A stretch of 64,000 nt of DNA, taken from contig JAEXRW010000005.1 of NCBI GenBank assembly GCA_023454175.1, positions 10,397 through 74,396 on the forward strand. The letters are read 5' to 3'. The notes beneath the pieces are model-generated. The model had not been told where the DNA came from, did not search any database, and saw only the letters and a list, made by a program, of their open reading frames with translations. This stretch comes from Bacillota bacterium (lineage in GTDB: Bacteria > Bacillota > Clostridia > Christensenellales > JAEXRW01). Below are positions 34,470-41,086 of this stretch, piece after piece. A program made the position numbers and the translations under genes. Each line of letters opens with the position of its first letter. The stretch's first letter is position 1.

Positions 34470-35129
34470 CTACCTGCCGAATACGTTCATCAGTGCGTGG
34501 ATCAGGATGGCGCTGTATGTGTTTCGCGTCTTCCAGCGGAGGAATCCGGCCATGGCGCCAAATACCGCGCCGATGAGCACCTTCATCAGCATGATATTGG
34601 CCATTCCCGCACCGCCCGTTCGCAGGTAAACGTCGGCGGCATACCCCAGGTGCCACAGCGCAAACATCACGGTGGTAGTGAGATACACAGCCCACTCCTT
34701 TTTGAGATGGCTTTTCAGATAATTCCATATGTATCCCCGGAATATCAGCTCTTCAAATATGGGTATCACGATTATTGAATGCAGTGTGTTGAATATGGCG
34801 TCTTCGGCAAATCCGGCGATGATAAGGCCCGAAATCATGGCTGCAGTGACCAGTATCAGCAATACCAGGCATACGGTCTTCCCCCATTTCGGCGCCCGGG
34901 AAAGGTCCAGGTCCAGTTTCACCCTGTTTGCTTTGAAAACAAACCATAATACCGCGCCCAGGATGATGAAGGAACCCGTGCTGGTGATATCCAATGCTGT
35001 TGGTGCCGTACCCGTCGCCTGTGCTGACCCGAATATGATCCCGCTCCGTACAGCCTGTATTATAATAAGGTATATGGCCGTAAAAAGGACCGGTTTGATT
35101 CGCCGGTCCGGGTGATGAATGGTCTCCAT
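34470..35129 (-). CDS. CPBP family intramembrane glutamic endopeptidase
   Basis: 219 residues with about six membrane helices. CPBP (Abi) family motifs are present: PIFEELIFRGYIWN (motif 1, EExxxR), FALWHLGY (motif 2) and AILIHALMN (motif 3). These enzymes process prenylated or membrane peptides; the target is unknown. The start at 35129 lies two bases after the stop codon of the preceding gene, so translation is coupled. Its operon partners at 35132-36460 are membrane or small proteins of unknown function, which are candidate substrates or maturation partners. Confidence 0.88.
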   Translation of the reverse strand: METIHHPDRRIKPVLFTAIYLIIIQAVRSGIIFGSAQATGTAPTALDITSTGSFIILGAVLWFVFKANRVKLDLDLSRAPKWGKTVCLVLLILVTAAMISGLIIAGFAEDAIFNTLHSIIVIPIFEELIFRGYIWNYLKSHLKKEWAVYLTTTVMFALWHLGYAADVYLRTGGAGMANIMLMKVLIGAVFGAMAGFLRWKTRNTYSAILIHALMNVFGR

Positions 35130-35131
35130 TG

Positions 35132-35800
35132 TTATTCTCCCAGGAATGGTAATAGTACGCATCGGTCTTCAATTCTGATCGTATCAATGAATATCCGGAT
35201 ACCCTCCCGGTACGTCCGCAGGTACCAGCCGTCCTGCACTTGCGCATATGTGTCGCTGGCGTTGTCCGTTTGGATATTGGCCGGTTCGCTTCCTTCCACC
35301 GCATGGCAAAGTGAATCCTCGGTCTTCCTGAAAAGGTCGTTGTTCCGGGTGAATTCATACCGGATCATCCCGTTTTCGTTATCTATCCGGACCAATCCGT
35401 ATTTCTCATTCAATGCATCCATGATGCCCAGCATCGTATAAGATTGTCCGGTATAAGTAGTGCTGTCTGAATACATAACCTGGTACGTATACCGCTTCCC
35501 GCGCAGTACCGTATCCCACGGTCTCCCGTCGTCCGGGTCCATTCGCGTTACGGTCGTGATCCCGCCCTCTTCCATTGTCTCCTGCGCTTGCTGCAGTAGG
35601 TCACCGTCGTTTTGCAGCATTTCTTTGCTCTTATCCATCCAGTAGCTGCTGTTGCCGATGTTGAAGTGGCTCGCGGAAAAGTTCCCCGCTATGAAGAGCG
35701 CTCCCCACACCAGCCCGGCGATCAGCGCCAGGTATATCACGCCGCCAGCGGTGATCAGTGCGATGCCCCATCCCGGGAACTTTCTCTTTATTGTTTCCAT
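35132..35800 (-). CDS. Membrane-anchored protein of unknown function
   Basis: 222 residues: short basic N-terminus, one membrane segment (about 11-36), then an extracellular domain. The segment SYWMDKSKEMLQNDGDLLQQAQ is matched by EYWLARSRMMLANDMGLLERIQ in the next upstream gene, and later YEFTRN resembles YHFTYS there. The two are diverged paralogs and only this one is anchored. I do not recognise the family. It is in an operon with the CPBP protease. Confidence 0.65.
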   Translation of the reverse strand: METIKRKFPGWGIALITAGGVIYLALIAGLVWGALFIAGNFSASHFNIGNSSYWMDKSKEMLQNDGDLLQQAQETMEEGGITTVTRMDPDDGRPWDTVLRGKRYTYQVMYSDSTTYTGQSYTMLGIMDALNEKYGLVRIDNENGMIRYEFTRNNDLFRKTEDSLCHAVEGSEPANIQTDNASDTYAQVQDGWYLRTYREGIRIFIDTIRIEDRCVLLPFLGE

Positions 35801-35824
35801 TGTTTTTCTCCTTTCGACCCATCT

Positions 35825-36319
35825 TTACGTGATGGAGTACGCGTAATGCCATCCCTCGCCTATTTCGATTACAAAGTTGTAGTCCGTCACGCCCGGCCTG
35901 CTTCCCCCGGTGTACACCAGCATGTCCCCCATACCGTAGGCAAATCCCGGCGAGTAAGTGAAGTGGTATTCGGTGGCCTGATCCGTTTTCCGGATGGATA
36001 CTACGCCGTACTTTGCCGCCAGTTGGTCTGTACATTCCGTCAGTTCCTCCGCCGCCTGGATGCTGCGGTTTGGTCTCGCAGGCAGCCTGCTGGTATTGCC
36101 GGGAATGGTCTTATCAATGAAAAGGCCTTGTTTTTCGATTCGTACCGGTTGGTATATATCGATAGAACGTATCCCGGTTTCGGCTAGAAATATTTGAATG
36201 CGTTCCAGCAGCCCCATGTCGTTGGCCAGCATCATCCTGCTCCGCGCCAGCCAGTACTCCCAGTCCCCCATGTGCTCCGGCTCCTGTGCTGTATTCAGTG
36301 GAGAGAGTGCCTGATTCAT
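35825..36319 (-). CDS. Protein of unknown function, paralog of the downstream gene
   Basis: 164 residues, no signal or membrane segment. It is homologous to the extracellular part of the protein at 35132-35800 (see the shared YW-x3-SR-x-ML motif, about residues 22-40). The product would be cytoplasmic unless it is tethered by the 36-residue membrane peptide encoded just upstream at 36350-36460; that is inference. AAAGGA precedes the ATG. Confidence 0.6.
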   Translation of the reverse strand: MNQALSPLNTAQEPEHMGDWEYWLARSRMMLANDMGLLERIQIFLAETGIRSIDIYQPVRIEKQGLFIDKTIPGNTSRLPARPNRSIQAAEELTECTDQLAAKYGVVSIRKTDQATEYHFTYSPGFAYGMGDMLVYTGGSRPGVTDYNFVIEIGEGWHYAYSIT

Positions 36320-36349
36320 GTCTGCATTTTCCTTTCACTTTTAGATATA

Positions 36350-36460
36350 CTAGATGATTTTCAGTAGGACCATGATCACGACCGGCAGCGCGGCCGCCGT
36401 TATGGTGATGAGGAATTTCGCCCATATCGGCATTCCCCTTCGTTTTTCCGTCATTCTCAC
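36350..36460 (-). CDS. Small membrane protein (36 aa)
   Basis: An open frame of 36 codons starting GTG at 36460 (ATG two codons later) behind GGGAGG with good spacing. The product has a basic start (MTEKRRGMPIW) and one hydrophobic helix (FLITITAAALPVVIMVLLKII). It is 30 bases upstream of the 164-aa gene on the same strand. Such single-helix peptides are often regulators or anchors. Real translation is not proven. Confidence 0.55.
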   Translation of the reverse strand: MRMTEKRRGMPIWAKFLITITAAALPVVIMVLLKII

Positions 36461-36595
36461 GATGTAAACCTCCCTTGTTCCCTGTGTCTCGTCCCGCGGA
36501 CGTCCAAATGTCTCCCGCAGGCTTAATTCATAATTCTCAGTTTTCGATTTATTAACCCCCGCAGGGCAATTGAATCTGTCCCGCAGGGACTCCGC

Positions 36596-36637
36596 AACTA
36601 TTAACTATTAACTGTTAACTGTTAACTATCAACTATT
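36596..36637. repeat. Six tandem 7-bp repeats (AACTRTY)
   Basis: Six consecutive heptamers AACTATT, AACTATT, AACTGTT, AACTGTT, AACTATC, AACTATT run into the stop codon of the XRE gene. This is microsatellite-like. Confidence 0.8.
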
Positions 36638-36857
36638 CTCCCTGTGTTCCCTCGTCCGGCACAAATTCGAGTATGTCCCCCGGCTGGCACATCAGCTCCC
36701 TGCACAGCGCCTCCAGCGTGGAGAAGCGTACCGCCCGCGCCCGGTTGTTTTTCAGGATGGACAGGTTGGCAGCCGTGATGCCGATGCGTTCGGCCAGCTC
36801 GTTCACGCCGATCTTCCGTTTTGCCATCATCACATCTATATTTAGAATGATTGCCAT
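36633..36857 (-). CDS. XRE/Cro family regulator (YozG-like)
   Basis: 74 residues, essentially one helix-turn-helix domain: MMAKRKIGVNELAERIGITAANLSILKNN, then VRFSTLEALCRELMCQPGDILEF. This is the short Cro/CI type usually paired with a DUF2975 membrane protein. It binds DNA as a dimer; the targets are unknown, probably its own operon. GGAGGAG precedes the start. It lies 16 bases after the DUF2975 gene. Confidence 0.9.
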   Translation of the reverse strand: MAIILNIDVMMAKRKIGVNELAERIGITAANLSILKNNRARAVRFSTLEALCRELMCQPGDILEFVPDEGTQGE

Positions 36858-36873
36858 AGGCTCCTCCTCCGCT

Positions 36874-37383
36874 TCATATCGTCAGGTCGTTTTCTTCCTT
36901 GGTCTCGGCCGCCCTGCGGAAGACGTCCTGCAGTACCTTGGAAAAAAGCCCGATCATGAAACATACAAAAGCGATGAAAAGCGTCCAGTAGGAGCCGTAG
37001 TAAAAGGTCTTCCCGAAAAAGAGAAAGCCTTCGATGAGGGAAAAAAGTGCGATCCTGCGCAGCGCGTTCACGTTCCTGCGGTCAAAGGTAAGCCCTTTCT
37101 CCAGCCTGCGGTAGATCCTCCCCGCATCCCATACCATGACGAGGAAAAAGATATCCACCACGTACATGAAAGCCATCAGGATGCCGTAATCCTCTTTCAG
37201 CGTGAGTCCGAAGTCGAAAAGCGGCGGCATGTACAGGTTTAGTCCCGTTTTGTATACGATGGGCAGGATAAAAGGCAGTGAGATGGCAAAGGCGATGCCG
37301 ATGATAAACAGGATATCAAATATGATGCGTGTTATTTTGGCAGCAGCCGTCATTTTGACCTGCGCGTGTACGCTTTTCTCCAT
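36874..37383 (-). CDS. DUF2975 membrane protein
   Basis: 169 residues and four membrane helices (about 15-38, 62-85, 110-130, 135-155). The cytoplasmic loop DAGRIYRRLEKGLTFDRRNVNALRRIA is characteristic of DUF2975. Members are nearly always next to a small XRE regulator, as here, and may sense membrane state to control it; this is inference. It starts ATG behind AGGTGG. Confidence 0.88.
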   Translation of the reverse strand: MEKSVHAQVKMTAAAKITRIIFDILFIIGIAFAISLPFILPIVYKTGLNLYMPPLFDFGLTLKEDYGILMAFMYVVDIFFLVMVWDAGRIYRRLEKGLTFDRRNVNALRRIALFSLIEGFLFFGKTFYYGSYWTLFIAFVCFMIGLFSKVLQDVFRRAAETKEENDLTI

Positions 37384-37531
37384 GTATAGACCACCTCGAA
37401 TTCATTTTTTCTTATATTACCACAGATGCATATCGATTATCAATATGTTTTATTCGATTATTAATATATTCCCTGGTTTGAGGATCTGCTACTGCCGGCG
37501 AAAACTTTTTTGATAATATTGAATATAATGT

Positions 37532-37560
37532 TTTACACATGTCGAAAATGGTGTTAGAAT
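37532..37560 (+). promoter_or_regulatory. Predicted corA promoter
   Basis: TTTACA, 17-base spacer, TAGAAT. This gives a ~200-base leader ahead of the corA start codon, which holds the 28-codon ORF at 37628-37714. Confidence 0.6.
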
Positions 37561-37627
37561 GAGTGACGGAAAAGTAATTATTTTTCGATATTGACTGAAA
37601 TTCTGTTCATTTAGGAGGTGAAACGGC

Positions 37628-37714
37628 GTGGACGCAGACCCTTGCCCTGATGGTAACCCTTACTCGTGCAATATCGCGATTGCGGGCTCTTCCGCCATGC
37701 CGTGCTTCATCTAG
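37628..37714 (+). CDS. Short leader ORF upstream of corA (28 aa)
   Basis: Starts GTG at 37628 behind a near-consensus AGGAGGTGAAACGGC and ends TAG 52 bases before corA. Product: 28 residues with four Pro and three Cys (DADPCPDGNPYSC ... MPCFI). Pro-containing leader peptides are known to control Mg2+ transporter genes (mgtL, corL in Salmonella), so a similar role is conceivable. No homology is claimed. Immediately after its stop the sequence resembles part of the structured repeat at 38823-38967 (GCATTTCTTAGCGGAGCG). Confidence 0.5.
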   Translation: MDADPCPDGNPYSCNIAIAGSSAMPCFI

Positions 37715-37766
37715 CATTTCTTAGCGGAGCGCCCGGAAAATAGTTTTGTTTCTGGAGGTGTTTCGC

Positions 37767-38762
37767 ATGATCGAGATCTACAAGACGGTCGGTGTAAACT
37801 TCCCGGCAGCCGGTAACGGCGATGACGGCAGCGCGTTGGATAATATCAAGCGCGATCTCATCCGCATCCCCGATATCGAGGAGCATGCCTGGGTCAATAT
37901 CACCGCGCCCACCGAGGAGGAGCTCAGGGACGTTAGTACCCGGCTGGATATCGAGATGGATTTTCTCAGGGCCGCGCTGGACGAAGAGGAGCGTGCCCGT
38001 ATCGAGACGGATAACGGGCAGACGTTGATAGTGGTGGATACGCCCGTCGTCGAGCGGGACGGCAAAAGCATCATCTACTCCACCATCCCGCTGGGCATCA
38101 TCATCGTAAAGCATTATATTGTGACGGTATGCCTGCGCGAGAATACCATATTGGATGAATTCTCCTGCAACGCCGTGAAATCATTCCTCACGCAGTACCG
38201 CACGCGTTTCGTGCTGCAGATGCTGTACCGGAACAGCATCCGTTTCCTGACCTACCTCAAGCATATTGATAAACTGAGCAATAAATATGAAGCGGACCTG
38301 CACCGCTCCATGAAAAATAAAGAGCTCTTTCAGATGTTGCGTCTCGAAAAGAGCCTTGTCTACTTCTCCACCTCCCTCAAAGCCAATGAAGGGGTACTGG
38401 AAAAGCTGTCCCGCCAGGAGCGGGTGAAAAAGTATCCCGAAGATGCCGAGCTGCTGGAAGACGTCATTATTGAAAACAAGCAGGCCATCGAGATGACCAA
38501 TATCTACAGCAACATCCTGACCGGCACGATGGACGCTTTTGCATCGGTCATATCAAATAACCTCAATATTGTGATGCGGATCCTGACGTCCGTCACCATC
38601 GTGCTCGCCATCCCCACCATGGTCTCCAGTTTCTTCGGTATGAACGTCGCCATGCCCCTGAGCGCAGATAGTCCCTGGTCGTTCCTCATCATCGTGGGCA
38701 TCGCCATATCCCTGTGCGCGGTGGTCACCTTCGTCCTTTTCAAAAAGAAAATGTTTTGGTGA
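37767..38762 (+). CDS. corA: CorA family divalent cation transporter
   Basis: 331 residues. The large cytoplasmic N-terminal domain with alpha/beta fold and long stalk helix (about 1-265) is followed by two C-terminal membrane helices. The pore signature GMN is in FFGMNVAMPL near 294, between helix 1 (ILTSVTIVLAIPTMVSSF) and helix 2. It takes up Mg2+ (or Co2+/Ni2+) down the membrane potential as a homopentamer. The start at 37767 has the ribosome site TGGAGGTG. The leader contains a short ORF; a structured repeat follows the gene. Confidence 0.92.
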   Translation: MIEIYKTVGVNFPAAGNGDDGSALDNIKRDLIRIPDIEEHAWVNITAPTEEELRDVSTRLDIEMDFLRAALDEEERARIETDNGQTLIVVDTPVVERDGKSIIYSTIPLGIIIVKHYIVTVCLRENTILDEFSCNAVKSFLTQYRTRFVLQMLYRNSIRFLTYLKHIDKLSNKYEADLHRSMKNKELFQMLRLEKSLVYFSTSLKANEGVLEKLSRQERVKKYPEDAELLEDVIIENKQAIEMTNIYSNILTGTMDAFASVISNNLNIVMRILTSVTIVLAIPTMVSSFFGMNVAMPLSADSPWSFLIIVGIAISLCAVVTFVLFKKKMFW

Positions 38763-38822
38763 AACATCCGTTATTTGAACGTCATCTGTTAAAAAGGTAA
38801 TCAAATAAAAAACATTAAATAC

Positions 38823-38967
38823 GTCATTTCTGGCGGCGTGTACACGCGACGCGCCCGGAGAATGCTCCAGTGGAGCATTCTTAGCGGAGCGGATGACACC
38901 ATGCATACAGGTTTGCGGTGAGCAAACCTGTATGTGTAAACTCAAAAAAGTGGCGCGCCACTTTTTT
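38823..38967 (+). repeat. Four-hairpin structured repeat element, copy 2
   Basis: Same architecture as 16222-16370 in the same orientation relative to the upstream gene. Hairpin A is CTGGCG...CGCCCG. Hairpin B is AGAATGCTCC-AGT-GGAGCATTCT, a perfect 10-bp stem with compensatory changes versus copy 1. GCGGATGACACC is conserved. Hairpin C is CATACAGGTTTGC-GGTGA-GCAAACCTGTATG, again with a different stem and the same GGTGA loop. Hairpin D is AAAAAAGTGGC-GC-GCCACTTTTTT. It starts 61 bases after the corA stop codon. Confidence 0.85.
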
Positions 38968-38997
38968 GATTCACGGGGGCTCCTTTTATTTTTGTAA

Positions 38998-39026
38998 TTG
39001 TTCTTCCAATCCGTTTGATATATTAT
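38998..39026 (+). promoter_or_regulatory. Possible promoter of the GT4 glycosyltransferase
   Basis: TTGTTC, 17-base spacer, TATTAT, about 135 bases before the start codon. The -35 box is weak. Confidence 0.4.
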
Positions 39027-39161
39027 TAAAGAGTAAAGGTTTCACTTCATTTTCATCGGGTAAGGAGGGTTGAGCCGTATAAAGGGCAGTTCCAAGGTAC
39101 ACCCGCCATCATTTATTATTTTCGTCAATGCAGTTTCGAACGCCCTTTATCAGCAGGTAAA

Positions 39162-40385
39162 ATGAGAATAGTCATCGTCATCGACCAGTATGACAACGAA
39201 AACAACGGTACCACGGTGTCGGCTGCCCGTTTTGTTTCCCATCTGCGCGCACGCGGGCACGAAGTGCGCATCTGCGCCACAGGGAAGCCGGGTCCCGACA
39301 AGTACGTGATGAAGACGCACATCTTCCCCATTATCGACCCGCTCATCAGCAGCCAGGGGATGCAGTTCGGCAGGGCCGTGGAAAGCGAATTGCGAAGGGC
39401 GTTTGAGGGTGCCGATATCGTCCATCTCTACCTCCCTTTCCGGCTGGAGATGCGTGCGCGGGAGATCGCCGAAGAGATGGGCATCCCCTACATGTCGGCC
39501 TTCCATTGCCAGCCTGAGAACGTCACGTACAATATCGGTATGAAGTACCTCACCCCCCTGGCCCATGGTCTATACTGGTGGTTCAGGCACCGGTTTTACC
39601 GGTATGTGAACCACATCCACTGCCCCACCAAATTCATCGCGGGCCAGTTGGAGGCGCACGGCTACGCAGCGGAGCTGCATGTCATATCCAACGGCGCGGA
39701 TGAGGCATTCCGTCCCGTGCAGGTAGAAAAGCCAGCTGGGTGGCAGGACAGATTCGTCGTCATGATGATCGGAAGGCTCTCGCGGGAAAAGCGGCAGGAC
39801 CTCATCATCAAGGCCGCCATGCGCTCCAAATACAGTGGAAGGATTCAGCTTGTTTTTGCAGGCAATGGCCCAAGGAAGAAATACTATGCCCGTCTGGGCA
39901 GGAAACTGGAGAATCCCCCTGTTTTCGGTTATTACAGCAAGGATAAGCTTATCCAGCTTATCAACCAATGCGACCTGTATGTGCACGCCGCCGAGGCGGA
40001 GATCGAAGCCATCTCCTGCATCGAGGCGTTTTCCTGCGGCCTCGTGCCTGTCATCGCCGATTCGAAACTCAGCGCCACCCCGCAGTTCGCGCTTTCCGCC
40101 AATAACCTGTTCAGGAATAAGAGCGTATCAGATCTGGTGAGGAAGATGGAGTACTGGATCGAACACCCCGCCGAAAAGGAAGCTGTGGGAAAGGAATATG
40201 TGGAATACGCCCAGCAATACAGGGTCACCCGTTCCGCCGAAAAGATGGAGGAGGTATACCGCCTGGTCATAGCGGAGCATCAGGAGTCCCGCAAGCGCGC
40301 GGAGGTCCCGGAATACGAACCTGTGGAGTTGCTGGAGGACGGTTTCGAGGAAGAGGAAGAGCCCACGTTCGCCGGGGAACATTGA
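39162..40385 (+). CDS. GT4 family glycosyltransferase
   Basis: 407 residues, GT-B fold. The N-terminal domain opens MRIVIVIDQYDNENNGTTVSAARF; the donor domain has VVMMIGRLSREKRQDLIIKA near 203, LVFAGNGPRKKYY and the E-x7-E type motif EAEIEAISCIEAFSCGLVPVI near 280-295. Enzymes like this (e.g. diacylglycerol glucosyltransferases and capsule glycosyltransferases) act at the inner membrane face; the acceptor is unknown. The tail (about 380-407) is strongly acidic. The ribosome site is weak (CAGGTAAA). A single gene with a terminator at 40415-40441. Confidence 0.88.
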   Translation: MRIVIVIDQYDNENNGTTVSAARFVSHLRARGHEVRICATGKPGPDKYVMKTHIFPIIDPLISSQGMQFGRAVESELRRAFEGADIVHLYLPFRLEMRAREIAEEMGIPYMSAFHCQPENVTYNIGMKYLTPLAHGLYWWFRHRFYRYVNHIHCPTKFIAGQLEAHGYAAELHVISNGADEAFRPVQVEKPAGWQDRFVVMMIGRLSREKRQDLIIKAAMRSKYSGRIQLVFAGNGPRKKYYARLGRKLENPPVFGYYSKDKLIQLINQCDLYVHAAEAEIEAISCIEAFSCGLVPVIADSKLSATPQFALSANNLFRNKSVSDLVRKMEYWIEHPAEKEAVGKEYVEYAQQYRVTRSAEKMEEVYRLVIAEHQESRKRAEVPEYEPVELLEDGFEEEEEPTFAGEH

Positions 40386-40414
40386 CGTGCATAGCTGAAT
40401 GGATATCTGCCTGG

Positions 40415-40441
40415 GGAGAGCGATAAAATGCTCTCCTTTTT
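40415..40441 (+). terminator. Rho-independent terminator
   Basis: GGAGAGC-GATAAAAT-GCTCTCC followed by TTTTT. Confidence 0.85.
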
Positions 40442-40549
40442 CGTTGGATGATATTACCGCTGTGCCCGCCCTTATCCCTTTTCCGGATTATTACGATATA
40501 AGGATATGAAATGCTGGATTTGGTGCCTTGGGGATGGGAGGTGAGAGCC

Positions 40550-41017
40550 ATGACGTATAAGGAACTGATCGGCAATATCCGCAACAGCAACGCCTGGTAT
40601 TATAATAATTATGAAGGATTGTATGTCAATAAGATCGACCTATCCCTGCTCATCCGCGAGGACAGGGCTTTTAAACCCGTTCAATACAGCGGCAAATGGC
40701 TTTCGGCTGTGATGCGCGACCCCGCGCCCAAAGTCTTCCGGAAAAGGTTTGAGGTGGTCCATGGCGCGATGCCTGTCCATGTCGTCCACGCCCTGGAATT
40801 CATGGAGGAGGAAGCCTCGTTTGACCTGCAGGCCACGCTTCCGCTGAAAGGCGCCGGAAACAACCATGTGATTTATATCCCCGTGCCCGATGAATACAGG
40901 CCTCAGGTCGTGCATATGGAGGACCTGAGCATATGCAGGGTACTCAGCCGTTTTAATCCGAGGTTTGACCGCTATATGGAGCGTACGGACCTCAAGATCG
41001 TTGAATTCGTGGAGTAA
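40550..41017 (+). CDS. Protein of unknown function (155 aa)
   Basis: 155 residues, soluble, no recognised motif. It begins MTYKELIGNIRNSNAWYYNNYEGLYV and has a central VVHALEFMEEEASFDLQATLPLKG segment. The start at 40550 has GGGAGGTGAGAG upstream. It is monocistronic with a strong terminator after it. The function is unknown. Confidence 0.7.
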   Translation: MTYKELIGNIRNSNAWYYNNYEGLYVNKIDLSLLIREDRAFKPVQYSGKWLSAVMRDPAPKVFRKRFEVVHGAMPVHVVHALEFMEEEASFDLQATLPLKGAGNNHVIYIPVPDEYRPQVVHMEDLSICRVLSRFNPRFDRYMERTDLKIVEFVE

Positions 41018-41043
41018 TACATTCCCGTCAAAAGCGTTGAAAA

Positions 41044-41076
41044 CCAGGGCCGGCTTTAAGTCGGCCCTGTTTTTTT
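41044..41076 (+). terminator. Rho-independent terminator between convergent genes
   Basis: CAGGGCCG-GCTTTAAGT-CGGCCCTG followed by eight T. Confidence 0.88.
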
Positions 41077-41086
41077 TGCTGGATGA

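Noticed and set aside
36596..36637. CRISPR-like repeat
   Set aside because: Repeats are seven bases with no spacers.
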